From Lycorma delicatula (lineage: Eukaryota; Arthropoda; Insecta; Hemiptera; Fulgoridae), in assembly GCF_047948215.1 (NCBI RefSeq), contig NC_134465.1, forward strand, positions 45,618,446-45,682,445: a stretch of 64,000 nt of DNA, given 5' to 3'. The notes below the pieces were generated by a model. That model did not search any database and was not told the origin of the DNA. It saw only the letters and a program-made list of their open reading frames with translations. Made by a program: the position numbers and the translations under genes. Positions 33,715 to 45,175 of this stretch are shown here, in pieces; positions within the stretch are counted from its first letter, which is position 1; the number at the start of each line of letters is the position of its first letter.

Positions 33715-34400
33715 GTAATAGCTTCTAAATCACCTTATATTTCCAGAATTACTGAACCGATTTTGACCTAACTTGGTCAGATTACTTCTATATGCAGGGC
33801 ATTGATCCCATTATATTATCAACTTAATAGGTCAATAGGGTGAGGGTGTAGAGCAAGGTCACTTTCAGTACCTCGAAATTTCATCGAAGCATATTTGTTA
33901 ACGATTCAAAAATAACAATATTTACAAAAGAAAATGTGCAAAATCGCACCTCTACCCCAAAATATTCTGTTTTAGTCGTCTGCTATGTTGTGACGTCACA
34001 GATGAGCGGTAGAGTTAAATAAATGAATTTAAAAAAGTAATTTCGGTCTGGCTGAGTCTCGAAGCCCGGTCAACTCGGTACCTGGTTCATTAAGCCTCGC
34101 GGTTACACCGATTTACCGACGGTACAAGCGACATTTTTTCTATGTAAGCTGTGAAATTACATTAATTTAATTAGTTCCGACCGTCGCCGCTAGTACCGCC
34201 ACACCCGTGCGAATTAAATACGGCACGAGTGCGCTTTAGTTAGAATCATTGAATTAAATAAAGGAAAAAATATTATATTTAAATAAAGATAAATATTTTA
34301 AATTAAGTTGTATGTGTAAGCCGTGCATCAGAAACAATCCACTGTTGCAGGATTTTTCCGAAACGTGGTGACTGTCCTACATCTGTGTTGTCAGCTTTTT

Positions 34401-34693
34401 TATTTATTTATTATTATTTAACTTAGACCGGTATTTCTGTTTCTATATATTTATTGTTTTTTTTTAGAGAACATTTATGATGATGAAAAAACTTATAAAT
34501 TTAAAAAACAATTTATGAAAAAAAAAGAACGTGTTACAGGTAAAATTGAAAGAGCTAAGACGTGATATATCATCAACAATTATAGAATAAATAAGTAACA
34601 GAGTGAATAAAATTAAAGTTAATTTTGGTTTTGATAAAAAAATATTTAAAGGTATCTTGAAAAGTTTAGTTCGAGGTTAACTGGTATGGGTTT

Positions 34694-34730
<37 letters not shown>

Positions 34731-35674
34731 ATTTTAATTCTATTTATCCCTAACAAGAGCAACGTCAATTAAGGAAGGAACACCAAAATGTTCTCTTAGC
34801 TAAATCATCCGTTGGCGGACTTCCCTGTTGGTTAGACCCATCTTATATATATATATATATATATATATATCACTATATCACTAATCGATCGGTTGTATAA
34901 GCTATTGTGTTGTTTAAATGACGGACAATAGCGGCTTGGGATAAAATATTGCTTGTCTCACCTTAGTTTGGTTTATACTTTGTTGGTTCTATTAAGCAGT
35001 CTATTTATTATAATTTTATATACAACTTTCTGTGTATTTTGCAATTAATCAAAAAATCTTCCCCTTTTTTTTATTCTTAGTTTATGCGGCATTTCCTTAA
35101 TCCTTTTTAAAAATAATTTTCCTCCAGTGCTTGTATGTACGTTAAAATTAATCAAACTGTACTATCCGGGATGTAAAACTTATATTTTATTCTTGGTAAG
35201 TCGTCAAAGTACATCGGTAGGTTTCATATTTTTTATGACATAATTTTTCTATATTTTTCCTTCTTCTTCTTCTTCTTCCTTTTTTACAAGAAATCCTACC
35301 CTCTTCATACCCGTACTTTTAATTCTTCCTCTTATAGCAACAAGTTATAATCTCTTTCTATATATTTTTTTCTTTACCATATTTTATTATATTAAAATTC
35401 TCTTTTGTTTTATTATTTATAAAATGGGCGAATATTAATTGTACACAAAAAATAATAATTATTATTAGATATAGATTTAAAATATAATTATAAATAATTT
35501 TCATCTACTCTTTTTTATCTTTAAAAAAACAAGGATTAAATCAATATTGAATTTGTTCTGATATCAATATTTTAAAAGGTCTTTCAACATCTCTCTTACC
35601 TTTTATTATACTAGACTATTCAAGAAAAATGTAACAAACTTTCAGATCTTGTTTTATTAGTGAAAGTAAAGAAA
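34401..35674. other. A+T-rich stretch with two (TA)n tracts
   Basis: TA tracts at about 34699-34725 and 34846-34870 enclose about 120 bp of mixed composition (ggaaggaacaccaaaatgtt). A CTT repeat lies near 35261-35278. No gene seen. Confidence 0.55.
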
Positions 35675-35718
35675 AAAATCTGACAACACAGTTGTTTCTT
35701 GTACACGGATTACACGCG

Positions 35719-35763
<45 letters not shown>

Positions 35764-36558
35764 CTTAATTTAAAATATTTATCATTTTATTTAAATATAA
35801 TATTTTTTTTTTTTCTTTCTTTTTGTCTTCAGTCATTTGACTGGTTTGATGCAGCTCTCCAAGATTCCCTATCTAGTGCTAGTCGTTTCATTTCAGTATA
35901 CCCTCTACAACCTACATCCCTAACAATTTGTTTTACATATTCCAAACGTGGCCTGCCTACACAATTTTTTCCTTCTACCTGTCCTTCCAATATTAAAGCG
36001 ACTATTCCAGGATGCCTTAGTATGTGGCCTTTAAGTCTGTCTCTTCTTTTAACTATATTCTTCCAAATGCTTCATTCTTCATCTATTTGCCGTAATACCT
36101 CTTCATTTGTCACTTTATCCACCCATCTGATTTTTAACATTCTTCTATAGCACCGCATTTCAAAAGCTTCTAATCTTTTCTTCTCAGATACTCCGATCGT
36201 CCAAGTTTCACTTCCATATAAAGCGACACTCCAAACATATACTTTCAAAAATCTTTTCCTTACATTTAAATTAATTTTTGATGTAAACAAATTATATTTC
36301 TTACTGAAGGCTCGTTTAGCTTGTGCTATTCGGCATTTTATATCGCTCCTGCTTCGTCCATCTTTAGTAATTCTACTTCCCAAATAACAAAATTCTTCTA
36401 CCTCCATAATCTTTTCTCCTCCTATTTTCACATTCAGTGGGTCCATCTTTGTTATTTCTACTACATTTCATTACTTTTGTTTTGTTCTTGTTTATTTCAT
36501 GCGATAGTTCTTGCGTAGGACTTCATCTATGCCGTTCATTGTTTCTTCTAAATCCATT

Positions 36559-36601
<43 letters not shown>

Positions 36602-36860
36602 TTTATTTAAATATATTTTTTTGATTACTTAATTCATTGACTCTAACTAAAAAGCGCGCATACTGTAACAATTCTCGCGGATGTGGCGGTACTAGTGGTG
36701 AGGGTCGGCACTAACTAAAGTAATGAAATTTCACAACTTACATAGAACAAATTTCGCTTGTATGGTCAGCAGACCGGTGCAGCCGCGAGGCTTAACGCAC
36801 CGTCGACTGGGAGATCGGGTTTGAGATCCGGCCAGATAGAGTTACATTTTTACACTTAAA
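35675..36860 (+). repeat. Family A repeat, truncated copy split by L-alpha
   Basis: Start tctgacaacacagttgtttc, a (CA)n expansion at about 35719-35762, then L-alpha in reverse from about 35815, a (TA)n tract at about 36560-36598, and family A resuming (ttattcattgactctaac onward) to ccggccagatagagtta near 36842. The tttatttaaatata string on both sides of the LINE may be its target duplication. Confidence 0.8.
35815..36557 (-). pseudogene. L-alpha LINE, 5'-truncated copy
   Basis: Minus strand: starts within the segment just after the RT active site (KDLEETMNGIDEVL-like), continues through MDPLNVKIGGEKIMEVEEF, SRITKDGRSRSDIKCRIAQA and YGSETWTIGVSEKKRLEAF, and ends at caaatgactgaagac plus a short A-run (T-run at about 35808-35822). 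No palm catalytic residues. Small lesions break the frame near 36070 and 36450. Confidence 0.9.
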
Positions 36861-38024
36861 TTTTTTTAATTATTTAATTCAGGGAAATTCCTAAAACTGA
36901 TGGTTTTTTCTGATGCACGACTTACACTTAATTTAATATATTTATAATTTTATTCAAATATAATATTTTTTCCTTTATTTAATTCATTGATTCTAACTAA
37001 AACACGCGCGAATATCTATTTAATTCGTGCGGGTGTAGTTGTACTTTTTTCTTTCTTTCTTTTTTCTACTTAGCCTCCGGTCACTTCCGTTTAGATAATT
37101 CTTCAGAGGATGAATGAGGATGATATGTATGAGTGTAAATGAAGTGTAGTCTTGTACATTCTCAGTTCGACCGTTCCTGAGATGTGTGGTTAATTGAAAC
37201 CCAACCACCAAAGAACACCGGTATCCACGATCTAGTATTTAAATCCGTGTAAAAATAACTGGCTTTACTAGGACTTGAACGCTGGAACTCTCGACTTCCA
37301 AATCAGCGGATTTGGGAAGATGCGTTCACCACTAGACCAACCCGGTAGTCTGGGTGTAGTTGTACTAGCAGTGACGATCTGCACTAATTAATCTAATCTA
37401 ATTTCACAAGTTATATAGACAAAATTTCGCTTTTACAATCAGCACACTGATGTAGCCGCAAGGCTTAACGCACCAGTTGATCTAGCGATCGAGTTCGGGA
37501 CCCGGCCAGACCGGATTATTATTTTATATTTTAATTATTATTATTAATATATTTAATTCTACCGCTTGATTTTGAAACATCAAAATATTTTGAATTTTTT
37601 TTTTTTTTTTTGTAAATATTGTTATTTTTTAGTCATTAAAAAATGTTCCTAAAAGTAATATGATCTTCGTTAGGCGAAATATCGAGATACTGAGGGTGAC
37701 TCTGCTGTACAGCCTCACCTCTTTGACCTTTTAAGTTGAAAATTGAATAGCATCAATGCCCCATATAAAGAAGTAATCTGACGAAGTTTGGTGAAAATCG
37801 GTCTAGTAGTTCTGTAAATATAAGGTGATTCAGAGGCCAACACCGAACACATGTATATATGAACTATACATCAGGAAAATTTCCATCCGGTTTTTTTATT
37901 TTTTGGGTTTAGGTTTCAAAACGTCAAGATCCGGTTAAAATTACATATGCCCAAGTTAGACCGATTGCAATAGTCTCCCTTCCAGAGCATTAGCTCTGTT
38001 ATAGCCTTATCTAGACGGAAAAGT
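36861..38024 (+). repeat. Family A repeat, copy split by SINE2
   Basis: From ggaaattcctaaaactgatg through the shared gcgcgaata and cttaacgcaccag landmarks to ccttatctagacggaaaag at about 38010-38026. It carries the SINE2 insertion at 37046-37351, with a T-run near 37590-37610. Confidence 0.85.
37046..37351 (-). mobile_element. SINE2 insertion with 15-bp TSD
   Basis: GGGTGTAGTTGTACT at 37031-37045 is repeated exactly at 37352-37366. The body reads on the minus strand from a tRNA-like head (A box TGGTCTAGTGG, B box CGTTCAAGTCC) to an A-rich/pyrimidine tail (tttctttctttctttttt on the plus strand). This is a complete SINE and probably the youngest of its kind here. Confidence 0.95.
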
Positions 38025-38337
38025 AAAAGTGTATATAAACATAGGTTCTGAAACATTTTTTTAGTGATTGTCGGCTGACGAAATATTTCACCTTGATTTC
38101 TGCGCAGTGGTAAAATTAAACCAGAATGTAATTCTTGGCACTCAAATTAAGGGGTAAATTTAATGGTTTTATATGTAATCTGACCTGAAACTTTGAGAAA
38201 AAAATAGATCCAAACACTGTATTTTATTAATTTTCGAGAAACCTGAAGAAGACAAATACTTTGTATGTTTATCGTAAAATAATTTTGTTAAATCGGTTAT
38301 CAACATACAAATTTTAAATACATCTTATAAAGCTGTA
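38025..38337 (+). mobile_element. Divergent LT-type TIR, left half
   Basis: gtatataaacataggttctg, ctcaaattaaggggtaaatt and cttataaagctgtaaag follow the order of the LT arm (aacataggtccgaaaacgct, aattaaggggcaaattt) at lower identity. The outermost end is missing. The right half resumes at 39380 after an L-alpha insertion. Confidence 0.6.
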
Positions 38338-39380
38338 AAGACTGGAATAAAATGTTCAGCATTTTAAAAAAATTAGGGTTCAAATACAGAGATAGAAGAA
38401 CAATTGCTAACATGTACAGGAACCAAACAGCAACAGTAACAATTGAAGAACATAAGAAAGAAGCCGTAATAAGAAAGGTAATCCGACAAGGATATTCCCT
38501 ATCTCCGTTACTTTTTAATCTTTACATGGAACTAGCAGTTAATGATGTTAAAGAACAATTTAGATTCGGAGTAACAGTACAAGGTGAAAAGATAAAGATG
38601 GTACGATTTGCTGATGATATAGTAATTCTAGCTGAGAGTAGAAAGGATTTAGAAGAAACAATGAACGGCATAGATGAAGTCCTACGCAAAAACTATCGCA
38701 TGAAAATAAACAAGAACAAAACAAAAGTAATGAAATGTAGTAGAAATAACAAAGATGGACCACTGCATGTGAAAAAAAGGAGGAGAAAAGATTATGGAGG
38801 TAGCATTTTGTTATTTGGAAATTAGAATTTCTAAAGATGGACGAAGCAGGAGCGATATAAAATGCCGAATAGCACAAGCGAAACGAGCCTTCAGTAAGAA
38901 ATATAATTTGTTTACATCAAAAATTAATTTAAATGTCAGGAAAAGATTTTTGAAAGTATATGTTTGGAGTGTCGCTTTATATGGAAGTGAAACTTGGACG
39001 ATCGGAGTATCTGAGAAGAAAAGATTAGAAGCTTTTGAAATGCGGTGCTATAGGAGAATGTTAAAAATCAGATGGGTGTATAAAGTGACAAACGAAGAGG
39101 TATTGCGGCAAATAGATGAAGAAAGAAGCATTTGGTAAAATATAGTTAAAAGAAGAGATAGACTTATAGGCCACATACTAAGTCATCCTGGAATAGTCGC
39201 TTTAATATTGGAAGGACAGGTAGAAGGAAAAAATTGAGTAGCCAGGCCACGTTTGGAATATGTAAAACAAATTGTTAGGGATGTAGGATGTAGAGGGTAT
39301 ACTGAAATGAAACGACTACCACTAGATAGGGAGTCTTGGAGAGCTGCATCAAACCAGTCAAATGACTGAAGACAAAAAAA
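38338..39380 (+). pseudogene. L-alpha LINE copy, 5'-truncated
   Basis: Frame 38352-38825 carries RQGYSLSPLLFN (motif 4, C to Y) and VRFADDIVILA (motif 5 intact). A frameshift near 38790-38820 leads to a second frame (38794-39138), SRSDIKCRIAQAKRAF to QIDEERSIW, then a stop at 39136-39138 and decayed sequence to tgaagacaaaaaaaaa. The first palm aspartate region is missing. Inserted in a divergent LT relative. Confidence 0.9.
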
Positions 39381-39811
39381 AAGCTTGTAATGAATTTGAT
39401 TCTATGTAAAATAGTATTAAAAAATTCCACAGAATCTAAGTAAAAATGTAAGAATTTAGAAGTTCGATAAACATATCAAAATGTGGCAGATTTTAACTAC
39501 GTATACAACGAAACAATAATGTCAGTGTTTTGGCTTAATTTTACCGAAGACGCAGAAATGAAGGCGGAATCTTACGCCAGTGAACATTTACTAAACAAAA
39601 CGTTTCCGAATTTACGTTTATATGAAGTTTGTTTTTTTTATTTTCAGCAGTAGAACGTGTCTGTAATGATTTTACACTCTTCATGAATCACTCTATAACA
39701 TTTACTAAACAAAACGTTTCCGAATTTACGTTTATATGAAGTTTGTTTTTTTTATTTTCAGCAGTAGAACGTGTCTGTAATGATTTTACACTCTTCATGA
39801 ATCACTCTATA
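39381..39811 (+). mobile_element. Divergent LT-type element, right half
   Basis: Resumes gcttgtaatgaatttgattc and runs to the terminal sequence tcatgaatcactctata (39681-39697), the inverted counterpart of tagagtgattca. The last 114 bp are duplicated in tandem. Confidence 0.6.
39584..39811. repeat. Tandem duplication, 2 x 114 bp, of the element's terminus
   Basis: acatttactaaacaaaacgt starts at 39584 and again at 39698; the units appear identical, each ending in atcactctata. Confidence 0.95.
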
Positions 39812-39891
39812 TTTATTTTTATGCAATTACTAGTAATGTATCTAAACACATTCTTAGTCATACTATTGTATTTATACTACAAAATCTATAA

Positions 39892-40391
39892 TTATTTTCG
39901 GTACTTACGTATTAACGCCACCGCAGCTACAGCTTTATTTAAAAACAATGTAGTCAATCGGATTTCGGTGGAAAATGGGCCGATATAGAATTTAACATAG
40001 ATTCAAAACAGTCTCTTTGTTAATTTTAATAAATGGTTATTTATATTTATTTATTTTATATATATAATTTAACCACACTTAACCTACGCTCGCTAACCTT
40101 GACTAATTAACAGGAGTGTTTTGATTATTTAAATAATAAATAATTGCAATAATTACTGAATTTATTAAATAAATACTCAAAAAATTACGGTGTTAATTAG
40201 TCAAGGTTAGCGAGCGAAGCGAGCCTAGGTTAAGTTTGGTTAAATTATATTTATAAAGTAAATAAATATAAATAACCATTTATTAGAATTAATAAAGAGA
40301 CTGTTCATTTTCCACCAAAATCCGATTGACTACTTTGTTTTTAAATAAAGCTGTAGCTGCGGTGGCGTGAATACGTAAGTACCTTATTTTC
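39892..40391. mobile_element. Foldback element, 484 bp, with 8-bp TSD
   Basis: TTATTTTC at 39892-39899 and 40384-40391 flanks an inverted-repeat element (39900-40383). The ends GGTACTTACGT and ACGTAAGTACC are exactly complementary, and complementarity continues for about 200 bp per arm (cgccaccgcagctacagctt against aagctgtagctgcggtggcg). An 8-bp target duplication fits hAT, P or Mutator-like superfamilies. No transposase inside. The right arm contains gttagcgagcgaagcgagc, which recurs near 49847. Confidence 0.9.
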
Positions 40392-41694
40392 TTTTATTAA
40401 TTACTGCGTAATTGTACATTGATTTACATTCTACCAGCTTATGTCTTATTTCAGCTCATTAAAATATTCACCACAAAACAAACGAGTATTCTGGATAATA
40501 TTTAAATATGGAAACAGATTTATACTGCATATCTGAGAGGTATTTAGAGCCACAAAGAAATGGGGTTCTGCATAGTTCATCAAATCATTTAAAAAATAAA
40601 AATTAGAATATACAGGTAAAACCCGAAATTAAATAAATAATTTTAAAAATGATTAAATATATAATTTCATTAATTAGTTTATAATGAAGCGGGAAGCAAT
40701 AAAAAAAAAAAAAAAATGAAATAAATTTTAAGAATTGAGGTAGAATAAACCTAATATGTCAGACGTAGTTCAACAAGATGTTACAGAATACTACTGTACT
40801 TACACAGAGAAACACAGTCAGAGCAATCAACTAACGGAAACGATCGTACACGGAGTTAGCCGAATTGTAACTGTTTGAGATTCGACTATGCTGTAGCTTG
40901 TTGTTTCTTGTACTGTATATTCTTATGAGAGTGGTTTATATTGTTACGCTTCAAAACTGTTATAAATGGATCTTTGTTGTATAATTACAGGTAATAATTA
41001 ATATAATATATAAATATATTTTATTATTTATTAATTGTTAATATCACATTGTAAATATATTCGTTATTTATACAACACAGTTATATCCGTTAGAATAAAT
41101 ATGCTTGTTTCCTCAATTTGTGTTAATCTTATATCATTTCAAAGATGTTTTACATCATTACAATTTTAAATTGAACAAAAGATTTAATATTTTTATTAAG
41201 TTTTGGTCTAAAATTAAAAAAAAATATGTATATAATTTAAAATATTTTTTATTGAATACAGTTTTAGTAATTTGACATAATAAAAAATTTGTATAGATTA
41301 GTTTCCTTGGTTTTATTTATTTAACTATGTCTATATTTTTATTCAGGTAAAATTTTTAGTATCTGAAAAATAAGAATAATGTCCCATAAATATATATAAT
41401 TGGTTTATAATGTAATTTTTATTTTTAAAATTTAAATATAATGTATATCGTATAATCATATTATTTAAATAAAAATTATATTGAATTCCAAACGGTGAAT
41501 GGAAATTTTAAATCTGCTTACTATTAACTTTATTTTTAAGGAGATTCAAAAAATAAATTTTCTAGATCCATATAAATAATTATATATTTATAAATTTTTA
41601 CATTTATAGTTACATATATTATACGAAAATTGTTTCAAATATTTTTATCATTTTCAATAGGAATTTTTATGGGTCAGTAAATCGCAAAAACATA
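40392..41694. other. A+T-rich stretch, no gene
   Basis: Poly-A at about 40699-40717. The part 40740-40990 is more mixed in composition but has no ORF or repeat I recognise. Confidence 0.5.
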
Positions 41695-41866
41695 TTTATT
41701 TACTTGCTTTATTTTAACTCAATTTTTTTCATTTTTGTCCTCAAATCTTGCATTCTTAATTTAAAATACTTCCTGGCATTGCCGGTTGATGAAATTTTGC
41801 ACGGTTACTAAGATCGGGTGACAATACAATATTTCACTAATACTTTGTCATCTTTTACTCGGCGCC
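41695..41866 (+). repeat. Family D repeat, copy 2 (partial)
   Basis: tacttcctggcattgccggt, tgatgaaattttgcacggtt and gatcgggtgacaatacaat match 18240-18320. Confidence 0.75.
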
Positions 41867-41867
41867 C

Positions 41868-42660
41868 GTTTGGGCGCATAGGTTGTTTATGAATAGAGAG
41901 AGCACTTCTTCAAAATTTATGGAGTGCCCAGCGCAGAGCCTTAATTGTATGCACTGGTGTTTTTAAAACAACATCCTGCAAGGCTACCACCGTATAGGAA
42001 AAGGCTCTTCCAAATGATTAATGGTGAAAGTTCGGGTAGCCTTGGGGAGATTGCGAAGAGGCAGGGAGGCGAGATATTTGGGATGCGGTTTCGATCGGAA
42101 CGGTGATCTCAATGCACGGGTTCTAAATTTCGTACAGTTCTCCATCTCCCGCCTGCGAAAGAGACTGCAGATCCTTGCGATGGAAACATGGCAGCTGGAA
42201 TGGGACACCACGATTAAGGGAAGATCTCTTTACAAGTTTATACGGGATCTGGGGGAATGGTATGCTTCCAGTTCACCAGCTTCACCAGTTCATCAGCCAG
42301 ATACAAGCTCCAAGCGCTTTAAATAGTAGACAGGCACTATCTGGCATACAGCGACCGAGGCGTGACACCCTAAATTGCTGTCTTTTATTTTATTAACTTT
42401 AATGACTTTAAGTAATTAGTAACAAGGAGTGAGCCTCCCCGATCTAGATTTAGTTTGACAAGTGAGCGGTTGGGACACATAAGCGGGTGGTGAATAGCAC
42501 CCTGCTTAATCCGCTCACGCTGATAGGTAGCTCACTAGGAGCTTTTAGGTAACGAGGTCGCTAAACTGTTTTAGAGGCACAGTAGTCGTATCTTAGCACT
42601 GACATTTGGTCTATGCTCTAGGGCGACTGAATAGGGTGGTGGCGGGAGAAATGCCAGTTA
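41868..42660 (+). pseudogene. R1-alpha LINE ORF2 C-terminal fragment with internal deletion, and 3' UTR
   Basis: Encodes a decayed HWCF-NNILQG region (compare TGVFKTTSFEAS at 180-260), then MVKVRVALGRLRRGREARYL (42021 on), RNGDLNARVLNFVQFSISRL, and TWQLEWDTTIKGRSLYKFIR to GEWYASS. At about 42275 it jumps to 3' UTR (ccaagcgctttaa), so the Cys/His region is deleted. The UTR block gagcggttgggacac to gaaatgcc (42460-42655) is repeated 765 bp downstream. Non-functional. Confidence 0.75.
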
Positions 42661-43440
42661 ACCAATGCCTCGAGTTCGTTTTTAAGGGCAACGGGGTGCC
42701 CAGTGTTCATCAACCATGTTAATTTGTACCAATATCTGTTTCGGTTCCGCCTAGCAGCTGATGAGCTGTGCATCTGCGGGGAGATCCAGTCAAATGAACA
42801 CCTAATGTTTGATTGCCCTTCTCTTGGGGGGGGGGGGCAGTGACCGGGCCACACTGGAAGTTAGAGGTCAAGGAGAAAATTGGCCACTTACAAGCGGTGA
42901 GCCAATGTGGTGAGAGCCGCATTATCGGACCGTGTAGGAGTTCCTTAATGCGGTTGCTTTGTTCAACCGACATCAGTAGTTTACTTAAGGGAGAGACTCC
43001 TACCGCACTGCTGTTGGAAGCTAACCTTGAGATATATGACTGACCACCAGTCAATTAATTTTTCCAAGAGCTTTAATATGGTGGACAAGTTTTGCCGGTA
43101 TTCAGCGACTTCGGCGTGGCAGCGAATTTCTATCTAGACGAAGTAAATTTTAATTTACAGATATCATATATATTTTAAATAGTTGACGGGGTGCGCCTAC
43201 CCATTTTAGTAAATATATGACAAATGAGCGGTTGGGACACGTAAGCCAGTAGTGTATGGTACCGCGGTTAGTCCGCTCACGCTGTTAGGTTAGCTCTAGG
43301 AGCTATTTAGGACACTGTTCGCTAAACTGTTTCGAGGCTCAGTAGCCGTTTGTGGCACAGACATTCGGTCTTATGCTTTAAGGCAACCGAATCGGGTGGT
43401 AGCGGGAGTAGAAATGCCAAGCAAACAAAAAAAATAATCC
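42661..43440 (+). pseudogene. R1-alpha LINE 3' end, second module (Cys/His region and UTR)
   Basis: Encodes decayed Cys/His sequence, FRLAADELCICGEIQSNEHL then MFDCPSL, matching the R1-alpha region at 10537-10787. A G-run (gggggggggg) at 42827-42837 breaks the frame. The 3' UTR follows, including gttgacggggtgcgc at 43184-43198 and the second gagcggttgggacac block. Two partial copies appear to lie head to tail, or one copy was rearranged. Confidence 0.75.
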
Positions 43441-43489
43441 ACGATTACCTTTACAAACATCCATCCGTCGGGGGTAAATTAAGGGTGCG

Positions 43490-43860
43490 GTTGTAATAAT
43501 TTATCATACTTCCTGACCTTGCTTATGGATGAGATTTTGCACAGTTACTAAGGTCGAGTGACAATACAATATTCAATCATTACTTTTGAAAACATCCTCT
43601 CCGTACAGGGGTAAATTTATAAAATGTATATAAGCAACAAAAAAAAAGTTTTGTTAATTTACAATTATATTTCAATAACTAAAAACTTCACTATTTCGTT
43701 ACTTTGTATAATAAATGTTTGAATGAAGATTTTTTTGATATTTTATAAGTATATTATAAATTTCAATATATGATGTTATCTTCAGAAATCCAAAATAACC
43801 TACTAATTACACTCACGCAATGTATGTTAATAATTTGATTAAAGTATGACTAAGAAGTAT
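43490..43860 (+). repeat. Family D repeat, copy 3
   Basis: catacttcctgaccttgctt, ctaaggtcgagtgacaatac and ataagcaacaaaaaaaaagt match 18243-18540. Confidence 0.8.
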
Positions 43861-44279
43861 AAAGCAAGTTTTTAAACGTTTTTTTTTAATATTATATATA
43901 TTATATAACGGATTAAAATTTAATCCGTTTAAAATTTAAAAATATTCTTTTAACCTTTTATAAAGTCCATACTGGAGGACTTAACTGAAAATAGGATAAA
44001 TGAACTTCATAAAAAATATGCATAATCAATCGTACAGTTTTAGAACGGAAAATTACTAATTCGTTTTCCAGCCTTAAATGAAAATTTTGTTTTCCAGAAA
44101 TTAAATATCTACCAAGAAAAATCTTATCCTTTTTTAAGGAAAAAAACTACACCCATCCTAGTCATTTTATTGCCGATCAAAGTATTTTAATTAAATTGTA
44201 TATTGATTTGTCAGACGTCTCTACTGAACTTTCGTAAGATTTTTTGAACGGTTTTATTTAATATTTATTATGAGATATA
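43861..44279. other. A+T-rich sequence without recognisable feature
   Basis: Nothing recognised; the start may be the eroded end of family D. Confidence 0.45.
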
Positions 44280-45175
44280 AATTAATTAAAAGAAACCTGA
44301 CAATACAGTTATAGAAATTTTCCGTCACATGGCTAAAGCCGATCAGGAAAATTCCTAAAAGATGGTTTTTGATGCACGACTTACACACACAACTTAATTT
44401 AAAATATTTATCATTTTATTCAAATATAATATTTTTTCCTTTAATTCAATGATTCTAACTAAAACGCGGGCGAATACCTATTTAATTCGCGCGGGTGTAA
44501 TTGTACTAGCGTTGGCGATCTGCCTTAAATAATGTAATTTCACATGTTATATAGAAAAAATTTCGATTTTACGGTCGGCAGACTGATATAGCCGCAAGGC
44601 TTAACGCACTAGGTACCGGGTCGATCTAGCGATCGAGTTCGGGACCCGGCCAGACCGGATTATTATTAATGTATTTAATTTTACCGCTCACCTGTGACGT
44701 CACAACATAGCAGAAGACTACAACAGCATTTTTTGGCTAGTGGTGAGATGTTAAAAATATTGTAATTTTTTACTCGTTAAAAAATGTGCCTAAGAGAAAT
44801 ATGACCTTCGTTAAGCGAAATATCGAGATACTGAGGGTAATTTTGCTATACAGCCTCGCCTCTTTGACCTTTTAAGTTGAAAATTTAATAGCATCAATGC
44901 CCCATATAAAGTAGTAATCTGACGAAGTTTGGTGAAAATCGGTTCAGTAGTTCTGTAGATATAAGGTGATTTAAAGGTCAACACCGAACAACCCGCACAC
45001 ACGTACAATCAAACATTAACATCCGGAAAATTTCCATCTGGGTTTTTGATTTTTGGATTCCTTAGGTGTGGAAACGTGAAGATCTAATGAAAACCGCATA
45101 TGCCCAAATTAGACCGATTACAATATTGTCTCTCTTCAAGAGCTTTAGCGCTATCTAGACGGGAGAGTAAAAAAC
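44280..45175 (+). repeat. Family A repeat, uninterrupted copy
   Basis: acctgacaatacagtt to gcgctatctagacggg. TGACGTCA at 44695-44702. Contains cttaacgcactaggtaccgg, gagttcgggacccggcc and tctgacgaagtttggtgaaa. The best reference copy here for the family. Confidence 0.85.

Larger units (their letters stand above)
32238..34400 (-). repeat. Family A repeat, reverse copy, split by a mariner
   Basis: The end of family A (reverse: ttcccgtctagatagc, 32250-32270) is separated from its next base by the mariner; consensus resumes at 33557 (gctgtagaagggaa) and runs to about 34400, including tgacgtcaca at 33991 and gccgtgcatcagaaaca at about 34320. A (TG)n tract is at about 33681-33711. Confidence 0.85.

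Noticed and set aside
36321..36518. Frame starting MCYSAFYIAPASSIF, seen at several sites
   Set aside because: It is the antisense of the L-alpha coding region and recurs only where L-alpha is present.
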